A stretch of DNA of 64,000 bases from an uncultured Anaerolineae bacterium (GTDB lineage Bacteria > Chloroflexota > Anaerolineae > Anaerolineales > Villigracilaceae), in NCBI GenBank assembly GCA_903822545.1, contig CAIJPN010000048.1:1-64000 (forward strand), in the 5' to 3' direction. Below the pieces are notes generated by a model that had not been told where the DNA came from, did no database searches, and was given only the letters and a program-made list of their open reading frames with translations. Shown piece after piece: positions 34,768-42,488 of the stretch (its first letter is position 1; every line of letters starts with the position of its first letter). A program made the translations under genes and the position numbers.

Positions 34768-36186
34768 TCAGGGCAGGAAGTTCACTTCGGGGAAGTCAGC
34801 GGAGGGGCCATCGAACAGGCTGGTAGGCACTGCGCGGAATTGCTGTTCAAAGAAGGCCAGCACGTAGGTGTTGACCAGCTTTTGGACACGCTCACCGTTG
34901 ATGGGGCCTTTGAGTTTGAGCTGTGGGGCGAGCGGGCTGAGGGCGGGCAGGTCGCTGAAATCGTAGTGGGCGGTGCCGGTGATGCTCATCACGGCGTCAG
35001 TGGCGGGCAGGTGCTGGCGGAAGCCGCGGAAAAGCTGGTTGTTGCGGCTGTTGGTGTCATCGGCCCATTTTTGGGAGAAGAAGAAGGCGAAGGGCTGGGA
35101 AAGGCCGTTTTGCAGGACAGTCTTAGAGACGGGGCGCACGAACGGGTCAAGTGGGAAGCCGGCTTTGCAGCGTGGGTCGCGCCCGCAAAACTCGATGGAT
35201 GCGCCGCCGCCGGTGGAATGCCCCAATCCGCCGACTTTTTGCAGGTTGAGCAGGTTGGTGAAGATGTCATCGGGGGCGTTTTGGTTCCAGGTGGTGAGTG
35301 TGTCGAGAGTGTAGCTCATATCGCTGGCCCATTGGTCGACCAGGATGCGGGCGGTTTTTTCGTACTCATCCTGGTTGGTGGTATCTTCTGGCAGGGCGTT
35401 GGGGTTGTTGGGGGCGGAACTGCCATCGGGGAAGATGGTGAGACGTGAACCGTAGGGGTGTTCCATGCCAACGACGACATAGCCGTGCGAGGCCAGTTGT
35501 TGCATCAGGAAGGTGCTCTGGGCGCGGAAGCCGTTCCAGCCGTGAGAAAAAATCAGTACCGGGTAGGGTGCGCCGGAGTGGTCGGCTGGGGCGTTGAGAT
35601 AGGAGGATGAATGCGCCAGTGCAATATGGTTGAGGAAGAAGTGTGGCAGGTTGAGATAATCTGCGATGGCCGGGGCGACCTGTTCGGCGCCATCCAGCCA
35701 GAGTGCGGGGGAACTGCCAGGGGTGGGCGTGGCCGGGTACCAGACCTGGATCATGAATTTGCGCGGTTCATCTTTGCCGGAATAAATCTCTTGGCGAGAG
35801 TTGTCGGTTAGCACGTAGGTGGCTGTTCCGACTTTGTATGGGCCGTCTGGCGCGGGAACGCTCGGAACTGGCAGCAGGATGGGCAAACTCACTGTAGCGG
35901 TGAGCAGGATTGAGGGTAGGATGATCCGCAGCAGCAAAGCTCCCAGCGTGAGGGCCGGCTGGGATGTTGAAGCGGGTCGCAGCAGGTTGAATATCCCGAT
36001 AATCAAGATGATTGCTACAAAACTATAGAGCGGGATCATTTGCCAGCGATATTTTTCGAGGATGAGATGGGGCAGGGTGGCGATGGCGGGCAGGAAGGCC
36101 AGGGCTTGCGGGCGCGGCTGCCCGAGGAAGGGCCACAGCAGGTAAACGGCGAGCAGGATGGGGATGATGATTTCAAACAGGCGCAT
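34768..36186 (-). CDS. PAF-acetylhydrolase-like alpha/beta hydrolase with N-terminal membrane domain
   Basis: 472 residues. Four hydrophobic helices (1-130) anchor the protein; the alpha/beta hydrolase domain (about 140-465) probably faces outwards. Motifs match plasma-type platelet-activating-factor acetylhydrolase: oxyanion strand YPVLIFSHGWNGFRAQS, nucleophile elbow GGLGHSTGGGAS, acid in AGFPLDPFVRP, and catalytic His in GTAHYDFSDLP, the same spacing as GSVHQNFADF of PAF-AH. Expected substrates are short-acyl phospholipids or other esters. The C-terminal NTYVLAFFEQQF helix is also typical. Membrane fusion is commoner in bacterial homologues than in animal ones. Confidence 0.8.
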   Translation of the reverse strand: MRLFEIIIPILLAVYLLWPFLGQPRPQALAFLPAIATLPHLILEKYRWQMIPLYSFVAIILIIGIFNLLRPASTSQPALTLGALLLRIILPSILLTATVSLPILLPVPSVPAPDGPYKVGTATYVLTDNSRQEIYSGKDEPRKFMIQVWYPATPTPGSSPALWLDGAEQVAPAIADYLNLPHFFLNHIALAHSSSYLNAPADHSGAPYPVLIFSHGWNGFRAQSTFLMQQLASHGYVVVGMEHPYGSRLTIFPDGSSAPNNPNALPEDTTNQDEYEKTARILVDQWASDMSYTLDTLTTWNQNAPDDIFTNLLNLQKVGGLGHSTGGGASIEFCGRDPRCKAGFPLDPFVRPVSKTVLQNGLSQPFAFFFSQKWADDTNSRNNQLFRGFRQHLPATDAVMSITGTAHYDFSDLPALSPLAPQLKLKGPINGERVQKLVNTYVLAFFEQQFRAVPTSLFDGPSADFPEVNFLP

Positions 36187-36305
36187 GATGTTTTCTTTCG
36201 GAATGGGTGAATGGAAAATCGAAAATCATTAATGCGAAGATGTTGAGACGCAAAAGGTTAAAAAATCTTTGCGCTGTTTCGTTAAAAATTGGGATATTTG
36301 TAATT

Positions 36306-36818
36306 TTACAGGTATCGCGCAGGGTAGATGCCCGCCGCCACTTCATCTTTCAGCCGCTGCATGGCAGCTCGGGCTACCTGGGCCTGCCCGGCGCTGATAA
36401 CGTTGTGCTGGATGGCTTCTTCGAACTCGTCCCAGTCCAGTTCGAGCAGGGTGCCATCGGGTGTAAGCCAGATATCGAGGAACAGGTCAATCATTTCGTA
36501 GTTGCCATCGGCGCGGTGGGTGGCGGGTTCGCCGATATCAGAGTAGTGGCCGAGCAGGCCGCCCTCGGTGTCGCGGAATTCGAGCAGGTTGAAGGGCTGG
36601 TTGAAGAAGTAAACCTTGGCGATGGTCTGCACGCGCTGGTCGGCGCGGATCAACCCATCGCGCTGGAGCGCGGCGCTCAGGCGTTCAACAATATCCGGCG
36701 GCAGGCTTTTGAAGGTGCGCAGGCAGGTTTCATCTTCTGAGACAAAGTCTTCAACGTACAGGCTCAATCCCTTGCCCGGGCGGATGTAGTGGATTGTGGC
36801 ATTCATTGGTTCGATCAT
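36306..36818 (-). CDS. DUF402 domain protein
   Basis: 170 residues (166 from an internal ATG at 36806). The DUF402 (PF04167) signature is clear in the second half: NYEMIDLFLDIWLTPDGTLLELDWDEFEEAI, followed by a helical tail. Members bind divalent metal through these acidic residues; some act as nucleoside di/tri-phosphatases, others are fused to RNA-binding domains. The first half (IHYIRPGKGLSLYVEDFVSE, TIAKVYFFNQPFNLLEF) is a beta barrel. It stands alone with no obvious operon partner, and no clear ribosome site precedes either start. Confidence 0.82.
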   Translation of the reverse strand: MIEPMNATIHYIRPGKGLSLYVEDFVSEDETCLRTFKSLPPDIVERLSAALQRDGLIRADQRVQTIAKVYFFNQPFNLLEFRDTEGGLLGHYSDIGEPATHRADGNYEMIDLFLDIWLTPDGTLLELDWDEFEEAIQHNVISAGQAQVARAAMQRLKDEVAAGIYPARYL

Positions 36819-37000
36819 CAGGGTGCGGTTTGCTGGGTGGGTGATTGTAGCAACAGAATCGTTGCATGTAACAATTCTCGCACATTACTGAGCAATAGCA
36901 AAGGTAAAACACCAATTTCGTAGAAAAACCGCCCCCGGTGTGGTTCTTTTGCGCTGTCAAAGTTTACATCCCCAAAAAAGATGAAAGAAGCTGCTTCTTT

Positions 37001-37735
37001 TTATCTCGCTTCTATGCTGAAACTTCTCCTGTTTTCTCCCTTGAGCGCCTGCCTGATCTCCCTCACAGTAGGCGCTTCCATCTCAAAAATTGTGGCCCCG
37101 AGGAAGTCATCCGGGTGGTGAACATCGCCATTTTGGATGAGTGGGATGTCCCCAATTTGGGGGTAGCGGATGCGGGCCTCTATGGGGGTGATGTGTGCGG
37201 AAAGCTCGAGTGCGTCAAAGAGCGGGGGAACCAGCCCCAGGACGGGGATCAGCCCGTAGGCGCGGCGGTCGATGTGGGCCGGGATGACCAGCCCGCCCAG
37301 CGCATTTACCCTTGCAACGGCTTCTTCCAGTGTCAGGTCGGTCGATGCAATCAGCATCCGCTTTTCGTGGCGGAGGAAATCTCCGGTGGGATCGACGATG
37401 TATTGTTCGCCGATGTGCTCCGGGTCGTTTTCGAGGGGCGGATAATGCTGGTTAACGGTGGCCTGCCACAGGGCGGATTGTTCCAGTGTATCGAACAGGC
37501 ACAAGATGTGGACTTCTTCCCGGGTCTGAAGCTCCATCCCGGGCAGGACCATCAAGTTCCGCCCCCTGGCTGCTTGTATGACCGCCCCGGCATTTTCCAC
37601 GCTGTTATGGTCGGTGATGGCGATCAGGTTAATGCCGCATTCAAGTGCTTTCTCCACGATGACAGGCGGAATCATCTCTACCCCGGCGCAGGGCGAGAGT
37701 ACGGTGTGAACGTGAAGGTCGGCGCGGTAGCGCAT
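37001..37735 (-). CDS. PHP domain phosphoesterase
   Basis: 244 residues. All metal-ligand motifs of the polymerase-and-histidinol-phosphatase fold are present: ADLHVHTVLSP (His8, His10), IAITDHNSVENAG, LPGMELQTREEVHILCLF (Glu and His), VIPAHIDRRAYGL and NGDVHHPDDF. PHP proteins are trinuclear metal phosphoesterases; the substrate is not known. It is the last gene of a minus-strand cluster DRTGG-CBS/ATPase-DRTGG-PHP. Homologous clusters lie beside electron-bifurcating [FeFe]-hydrogenase genes in Firmicutes and Thermotogae, hinting at a redox-linked signalling role, but no hydrogenase gene is in this window. Confidence 0.88.
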   Translation of the reverse strand: MRYRADLHVHTVLSPCAGVEMIPPVIVEKALECGINLIAITDHNSVENAGAVIQAARGRNLMVLPGMELQTREEVHILCLFDTLEQSALWQATVNQHYPPLENDPEHIGEQYIVDPTGDFLRHEKRMLIASTDLTLEEAVARVNALGGLVIPAHIDRRAYGLIPVLGLVPPLFDALELSAHITPIEARIRYPQIGDIPLIQNGDVHHPDDFLGATIFEMEAPTVREIRQALKGENRRSFSIEAR

Positions 37736-37736
37736 A

Positions 37737-37780
37737 GTGGTAAGTGGTAAGTGGTAAGCAGTTGCTTGTCACTTACCACT
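37737..37780. repeat. Triplicated heptamer with distal complement
   Basis: GTGGTAA occurs three times in tandem (37737-37757), and its complement TTACCAC lies at 37773-37779, allowing a slipped hairpin. It fills the gap between the DRTGG and PHP genes and may affect coupling between them. Confidence 0.5.
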
Positions 37781-37784
37781 GCTT

Positions 37785-38123
37785 TTACCAGATTCCCATT
37801 TCCCAAAGTTTCCCGGCAATCGGGTAGCTGGGTTCGGGGGTGGAGAGCAGGATGATACCCTGTTCGTTTGCGCGGGCGATGACATCGGGTTCGGGGTGGG
37901 CATTTTCGGTGATGATGACGGCGCTGACTTCGCGCAGGGAGGCCACGGCGACCACGTTGATGTGTGCCTGGAGGGTGATCCAGATGTTGCCGGGTTGAGC
38001 GCCTGCCATGACGCAGCTCAACATGTCGCTGGCGTACCCGCCGCGTGGCTGGATGCCCCTGAAATCACGGGGCTGGGTCAGGGGGGTGAGTTCGAGTTGT
38101 TCGATGATGGTTTGCAGATTCAT
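37785..38123 (-). CDS. DRTGG domain protein
   Basis: 112 residues from ATG 38123, chosen for GGAGCC just upstream. The fold-type pattern matches DRTGG domains: MNLQTIIEQLELTPL, the glycine turn GGYASDMLSCVMAGAQPGNIWIT, VASLREVSAVIITENAHPEPDVI and NEQGIILLSTPEPSYPIAGKL. DRTGG occurs in CobB/HPr-kinase-type proteins and beside hydrogenase genes and probably binds a nucleotide or a partner protein. It lies downstream of the CBS/ATPase gene, with a structured RNA (38147-38231) in the gap. Confidence 0.82.
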   Translation of the reverse strand: MNLQTIIEQLELTPLTQPRDFRGIQPRGGYASDMLSCVMAGAQPGNIWITLQAHINVVAVASLREVSAVIITENAHPEPDVIARANEQGIILLSTPEPSYPIAGKLWEMGIW

Positions 38124-38146
38124 GGTGGCTCCATGTTTGGAGGAGG

Positions 38147-38231
38147 GGCGACCCGTCAGGTGCAATCAAGCACCTGTGTATGCCGGGTTCTCTGGTAGGC
38201 ATGTTATTTTGTAATGCCTGGGCGGGTCGCC
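38147..38231 (-). ncRNA. Candidate structured RNA (multibranch) in the DRTGG leader
   Basis: On the minus strand a 9-bp outer stem GGCGACCCG/CGGGTCGCC closes an 85-nt element. Inside are GGCAT/ATGCC (38218-38214 with 38202-38198) and CAGGTGC/GCACCTG (38176-38170 with 38163-38157, loop TTGATT), joined by a 21-nt single-stranded link. It ends 24 bp before the DRTGG start codon. It has no TTCRA T-loop and is not a tRNA; I cannot match it to a riboswitch class. Orientation is inferred from the flanking genes. Confidence 0.45.
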
Positions 38232-38239
38232 ACTACCTG

Positions 38240-39259
38240 TTATACCGGCGGCTCTTCGGGATGTTCTGCGCCGCCTTTGAATTTTTCTTCAGCCGACAGG
38301 TTGATCTCCATCAGCAGCTTGGTGCCTTTTCCGGGGGTGGATTCCAACTCCATTTTGTCCACGCAGCGTTTGATGTTGACCAGGCCCATACCTGCGCCAA
38401 AGCCCATTGCGCGCGCTTCAGATGAGGCTGTAGACCAGCCGGGGGTGAGCGCCTGGGCCACATCCGGGATGCCGGGGCCGTCATCGGTGGTTTGCATCAG
38501 GATGCGGTGCGGTTCGATCTGCACGCGCAGGATCCCGCCGTTGGTGGAGTGGATGATCAGGTTGATCTCAGCTTCGTAAACGGCGATCCCGCACTGGCGG
38601 GCCAGTTGGGGTGGGGCTCCCAGCCGCAGCAGGGCGCGTTTGATGTGGCTGGAGGCCTGTCCGCCGTTGACAAAGTCGCGCGGTTTGATGCGGTAGCGCA
38701 GGATCAGGCTGGTGCGGTCGGATGTGATATCTTCGAACAGGTGGCTGGCGCGGTAGCGGCGCAACTCTTCATCGTGATAATCTTTTTGCAGCGCCAGCAG
38801 GATTCCGCGTGTGATATCGCCCTTGGTCACCATGCCCACCAGTTTGCCGCTTTCATCGACCACAGGCAGGCGGCCCAATCCGCTTTTGGTGAAGGTTTCG
38901 AGCGATTTGACGATGGAATCGTAATCGTGGGCGCTGATGACTGGGCGGGTCATGTAGGCGCTGACGCTGGCCGAGAGCGCGTTTTCGCTCATGGCCCGGA
39001 CGATGTCTTCCATGCTGATGATGCCTGCCAGTTGCTCGCCATCCATCACCGGTGCGCCGGAGATACGGTGTTTGCGCAGCATCATTAGCACATCAGAAAT
39101 GCTCATTTGGGGTGCGGCGGTGTGAACTTCGCGTGACATGACATCACGATTTTTGAGTTCGTAGGCCAGTTCTTCCACGCGCCCGATTTCGCGCGCGTCC
39201 TGGTCGGTTACGATGCGACCTTTGCGCCCGTAGATTTCTTGCAGGCTGTTGTTACTCAT
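38240..39259 (-). CDS. CBS-domain protein with anti-sigma-type ATPase (HATPase_c) domain
   Basis: 339 residues. Two CBS motifs (about 40-155: VMSREVHTAAPQMSISDVLMML...ISMEDIVRAM and YMTRPVISAHDYDSIVKSLETF...MVTKGDITRG) form an adenine-nucleotide sensor. The C-terminal half (about 195-325) is a GHKL ATPase of RsbW/histidine-kinase type: N-box YEAEINLIIHS, G1 TTDDGPGIPDV, G2 GFGAGMGLVNIKRCVDKM. It has no phospho-acceptor His domain, so it probably binds or phosphorylates a partner. It overlaps the upstream DRTGG gene by 8 bp. It likely links energy charge to the output of the cluster. Confidence 0.88.
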   Translation of the reverse strand: MSNNSLQEIYGRKGRIVTDQDAREIGRVEELAYELKNRDVMSREVHTAAPQMSISDVLMMLRKHRISGAPVMDGEQLAGIISMEDIVRAMSENALSASVSAYMTRPVISAHDYDSIVKSLETFTKSGLGRLPVVDESGKLVGMVTKGDITRGILLALQKDYHDEELRRYRASHLFEDITSDRTSLILRYRIKPRDFVNGGQASSHIKRALLRLGAPPQLARQCGIAVYEAEINLIIHSTNGGILRVQIEPHRILMQTTDDGPGIPDVAQALTPGWSTASSEARAMGFGAGMGLVNIKRCVDKMELESTPGKGTKLLMEINLSAEEKFKGGAEHPEEPPV

Positions 39260-39656
39260 GATCGCCGTTCATATTGGTTTCAAAACTGCGCAGCCCGGCC
39301 CGGTATAGGCGGCCACACAGCTCGAACATGCCGTGTTCGCTTGAAATCAAGGGGATATTTTCCTGGATGGCAAGTTCCACCATTTCGGGCATGGGCTGTT
39401 TTCCGCGCAGGAAGATAATGGCGCGCACATCCGCCATCTGGGCGGTGCGGATAACCTGCGGGTTGCATAATCCGGTCAGCAGGACTGCATCCGGGCGGGC
39501 AGCGGCCAGCACGTCGCTCATCAGGTCGGCGCCAACCCCGCCGCGGATTTCGTGGTCGGTGAAGGTGGATGGGGTGAGGATGGTTCCATCCGCAATACGA
39601 AGAATTTCGCTTAGGTGCATAAAAGCCAGGGTCCTTTCCAGAAGCTCAGTTTTCAT
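39252..39656 (-). CDS. DRTGG-domain protein, first gene of the CBS/ATPase cluster
   Basis: 134 residues. Pattern as in the other DRTGG protein of the cluster: LSEILRIADGTILTPSTF, the core GGVGADLMSDVLAAARPDAVLLTG (compare GGYASDMLSCVMAGAQPGNIWIT), VIRTAQMADVRAIIFLRGKQPMPEMVELA and NIPLISSEHGMFELCGRLY. The two paralogues in one operon suggest a heteromer or two regulatory states. It overlaps the CBS/ATPase start by 8 bp, giving translational coupling. The gap to the divergent polysaccharide locus (39657-39944) carries regulatory inverted repeats but no gene. Confidence 0.82.
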   Translation of the reverse strand: MKTELLERTLAFMHLSEILRIADGTILTPSTFTDHEIRGGVGADLMSDVLAAARPDAVLLTGLCNPQVIRTAQMADVRAIIFLRGKQPMPEMVELAIQENIPLISSEHGMFELCGRLYRAGLRSFETNMNGDHE

Positions 39657-39785
39657 TATGCTAGATTTATTGCCTTTTCGGAAGGTGTTTTTTCACCTGT
39701 TTAGGATGACATTTATCCCGTTTGTGCAATTATTCACGAACAGGCGGTTGTTCCTGGTGCGGGACATCGGTTGCTGTGCCTGTTA

Positions 39786-39846
39786 TTTGGACAAATATAG
39801 TCCAAATGTCCTATTCAGATATTTATACATAGCATGTATACTGAAT
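39786..39846 (+). promoter_or_regulatory. Promoter region of the polysaccharide locus with inverted repeats
   Basis: TTTGGAC-N7-GTCCAAA (39786-39806) is a perfect 7-bp inverted repeat, a likely operator. Next, TTCAGA (39814-39819), 17 bp and TATACT (39837-39842) form a fair -35/-10 pair, and this stretch itself folds (ATTCAG...ATACAT-AGC-ATGTAT...CTGAAT). Confidence 0.5.
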
Positions 39847-39944
39847 ATACTAACAAATTTGCAAGGTTTATTTGCCCTTATCATCGATTGTTGGTTTGTT
39901 AGTGAATGTATTTTGTTCAAGAATTTTTGATATGGAGTAAAGTT

Positions 39945-41261
39945 ATGACACCCTTTAGCAAAGTTACTACTTCGGCAGTAATGAAGTCCACGATCGAATC
40001 ATTTTATTCGGTCACCCAAAAAACCGTTTGGGACGATCGGACGATTGACCGCCCCACAGTTTCAGTTGTCATCCCAACCCTCAACGAAGCCAAAAACCTG
40101 CCACTGGTTCTCCCATTCTTACCGACCGACTGGATTGATGAAGTGATTATCGTTGACGGTCGTTCGACCGATAATACTGTGGAAGTCGCCCGCCAGCTTT
40201 TCCCCTCGGTCAAGATTGTCATGGAGAGCCGCAAGGGCAAAGGTGTTGCCATGCGCGCTGGATATCAAGCCTCGTCTTGTGACATTATCGTGCTGCTAGA
40301 TGCCGATGGTTCGAACGACCCGCGTGAAATTCCGCGCTTCGTAAAACGCCTGATGGAAGGTGTTGATATGGTCAAAGGCTCCCGCTTCTCTGTCAGCGGG
40401 GGAACCACCGATATGACCTTTGTGCGCAAGATGGGAAATGCCGGGCTGGCCCTGGCCGCGAACATGCTCTTTTCGCAGAAATACACTGACCTGTGTTATG
40501 GTTTTCATGCCTTTTGGCGGCACTGTTTGGATGTGTTGGAACTCGAGCAATACGATGGCTTTGAGATTGATACTGCCCTGTATTTGCAGGCGCTGCGCAA
40601 AAATTTACGTGTGGTTGAAGAACCCAGCTTTGAGGGCGAACGTTTTTATGGTTCAAGCAATTTGAACGCCATCAAAGACGGCATTCGTGTTCTAAAAACC
40701 ATCTTCCGTGAACGTTTTGTGCGCTACAGCGCTGTGCAACACCCAATCGGTTTCCGTGGGCAGAAATTCGCCAGCAGCCTCGATTATGTCAATTTTGCGC
40801 CTGCCACCAGTTTCGACAATCCTTTCACCCTGATCCAGTTCCTGGCTTTTTCTGGCAGAGACCCAAAATCATTGCTCAAACTTGCCCTGAACGCGGCCCT
40901 GGAAAACCTGGATGCATCCTATGGTTCCCTGGTATTGCTCGATGAAACTGGCAACATCCGCGAAAGCTGCCTGGTGGGCGAGTCAGCCAACCATTCATCC
41001 CTCCCCGCAGATGTTAACCTGAACGGCCTGGCCGGTTGGGTTGCTCGTAATCGCCAGCCTGCACTGGTAGCCAATACAAGTGAAGACCCGCGTTGGTTGC
41101 AGCGGGAGTATAACGATCACAAATATTCCAAATCTGCGATCTCTATTCCCTTGATGCTTGGCAACCATGTGATTGGTGTCCTGACCCTCACCCGACCCCA
41201 AGAAAAACAGTTCACCGAATCTGACCTGATCTCTGTTCAACGGGTTGCGATTGGGGTTTAG
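39945..41261 (+). CDS. GT2 glycosyltransferase fused to a GAF domain
   Basis: 438 residues from ATG 39945 (GGAG 7-10 bp upstream). Residues about 35-260 are a GT-A fold family 2 transferase of dolichol-phosphate-mannose/undecaprenyl-phosphate-sugar type: VSVVIPTLNEAKNLPLVLPFLP, IIVDGRSTDNTVEVA, IIVLLDADGSNDPREI (DxD) and ERFYGSSNLNAIKDGIRVLKTI. Residues about 305-438 are GAF-like: LENLDASYGSLVLLDETGNI, LAGWVARNRQPALVANTSEDPRW, AISIPLMLGNHVIGVLTLTRP, then a short ending. GAF normally binds small ligands in signalling proteins and is unusual on a transferase. First gene of the cell-surface polysaccharide locus. Confidence 0.88.
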   Translation: MTPFSKVTTSAVMKSTIESFYSVTQKTVWDDRTIDRPTVSVVIPTLNEAKNLPLVLPFLPTDWIDEVIIVDGRSTDNTVEVARQLFPSVKIVMESRKGKGVAMRAGYQASSCDIIVLLDADGSNDPREIPRFVKRLMEGVDMVKGSRFSVSGGTTDMTFVRKMGNAGLALAANMLFSQKYTDLCYGFHAFWRHCLDVLELEQYDGFEIDTALYLQALRKNLRVVEEPSFEGERFYGSSNLNAIKDGIRVLKTIFRERFVRYSAVQHPIGFRGQKFASSLDYVNFAPATSFDNPFTLIQFLAFSGRDPKSLLKLALNAALENLDASYGSLVLLDETGNIRESCLVGESANHSSLPADVNLNGLAGWVARNRQPALVANTSEDPRWLQREYNDHKYSKSAISIPLMLGNHVIGVLTLTRPQEKQFTESDLISVQRVAIGV

Positions 41262-41276
41262 CTCCACCCTGAAAAC

Positions 41277-42254
41277 ATGGCACCAATGTTGAACTTTACG
41301 GTCATCATTTGCGCCTACACAGAAGACCGATGGGATGATCTCATCTCATCGGTTTCTTCTGTAAAAGCGCAGTCCATACCGCCATCGCAGATTATCATAG
41401 TCATCGACCACAACCGGCAGCTCTATGAACGCGCCCTGGCGCAGTTCCCCGGCATTACCTTGCTGGAAAATCGTGATGAACGCGGATTGTCAGGTGCGCG
41501 TAATACCGCCATTTCTGCCGCTACCGGGAATATCATCGCATTTATTGATGAAGATGCCGCCGCTGATCGCGATTGGCTGAAACTGCTGAACCAGAATTTT
41601 GCCGACCCCAGGGTGCTGGGCGTGGGCGGGAGTATCATCCCCAACTGGGAAAACGGCCGCCCCAACTGGTTCCCCCGCGAATTTGACTGGGTTGTCGGCT
41701 GCACCTACATTGGCCTGCCCGAGCAGACAGCCCCTGTACGCAATCTCATCGGCTGCAACATGGCTTTTCGCCGCGAGGTTTTTGAAGGCGTGGGCGTTTT
41801 CCGCAATGGCATCGGGCGAGTCGGCACCATCCCGGTTGGTTGTGAAGAGACCGAAATCTGCATCCGCGCCCGCCAGAAGTGGCCGGAAGGCAGCTTTGTT
41901 TTTGAGCCGCGCGCCAGCGTGCTGCACAATGTTCCCGAAAAGCGCAAAAAGTTCGCGTATTTCCGTTCACGTTGTTATGGAGAGGGCATTTCCAAGGCGC
42001 TTATCTCACGTTTTGTTGGCCAAAAAGATGGTACACAATCCGAGTGGGCCTATACGTTGAATGTCTTGCCGCGTGGCGTGCTCAAGGGTCTGGGCGACCT
42101 GCTGCGAGGCGATTTTGCCGGGTTGCAGCGCGCCCTGGCGATCATTGCCGGGTTGCTGATCACTACCAGCGGATTCCTGGCTGGCAAATTTTTGCGCTCC
42201 CAGGTTAATACCAGCGCTGCCCCGCTGCTGCATAAAGCCCCAGACGCCGGTTAA
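41277..42254 (+). CDS. GT2 glycosyltransferase
   Basis: 325 residues. Family 2 GT-A motifs: FTVIICAYTEDRWDDLISSV, SQIIIVIDHNRQL, LSGARNTAISAATGNIIAFIDEDAAADRDWL (acidic DED metal site), GVGGSIIPNWENGRP, and the acceptor-side acidic motif PVGCEETEICIRARQK. The C-terminal ~50 residues include a hydrophobic helix (ALAIIAGLLITTSGFLAGKFL) that probably anchors it to the inner membrane face. It lies 15 bp after the GT2-GAF gene and 9 bp before the Tat-leader gene, so it is in the same operon. It adds one sugar to a growing lipid-linked glycan; donor unknown. Confidence 0.9.
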   Translation: MAPMLNFTVIICAYTEDRWDDLISSVSSVKAQSIPPSQIIIVIDHNRQLYERALAQFPGITLLENRDERGLSGARNTAISAATGNIIAFIDEDAAADRDWLKLLNQNFADPRVLGVGGSIIPNWENGRPNWFPREFDWVVGCTYIGLPEQTAPVRNLIGCNMAFRREVFEGVGVFRNGIGRVGTIPVGCEETEICIRARQKWPEGSFVFEPRASVLHNVPEKRKKFAYFRSRCYGEGISKALISRFVGQKDGTQSEWAYTLNVLPRGVLKGLGDLLRGDFAGLQRALAIIAGLLITTSGFLAGKFLRSQVNTSAAPLLHKAPDAG

Positions 42255-42263
42255 TCCCCGAAT

Positions 42264-42479
42264 ATGGCAAAAATCTCCCGCCGCGATTTCTTGAAGTTGT
42301 TCCTGGCCGCTGCCGGGGCTTTTTTTGCTATTTCCCTGCAAAAACTTTCCCAACAGCCTGCTGCGCCAGGGCTGGATGTCACGGCTACTCCTTTCCAGCC
42401 TCGCATCGATTTTTCTCATTGGGGCCAGGATGATTTGACTTTTGCCGCCCTGACTGTACCTTACAACGATTTACGATAG
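42264..42479 (+). CDS. Tat leader peptide segment of a split beta-helix protein
   Basis: 71 residues. The N-terminus SRRDFLKLFLAAAGAFFAI is a textbook twin-arginine export signal (S-R-R-x-F-L-K), followed by a short mature region ending in VPYNDLR and a TAG (42477-42479). The beta-helix gene at 42489 is in the same reading frame and begins only three codons after the TAG. So this is either the leader half of one protein interrupted by a single nonsense codon, or a tiny separate lipid-free exported peptide. The first reading is more likely, as the downstream protein lacks any export signal. Confidence 0.6.
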   Translation: MAKISRRDFLKLFLAAAGAFFAISLQKLSQQPAAPGLDVTATPFQPRIDFSHWGQDDLTFAALTVPYNDLR

Positions 42480-42488
42480 AATTTATCC

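Noticed and set aside
37737-37757. Tandem 7-bp repeats considered as a CRISPR-like array
   Set aside because: Repeats are contiguous heptamers with no spacers; a simple tandem repeat.
38147-38231. Considered as a tRNA (85 nt, cloverleaf-like)
   Set aside because: Outer stem is 9 bp, no GTTCRA T-loop and no anticodon arm of the right size on either strand.
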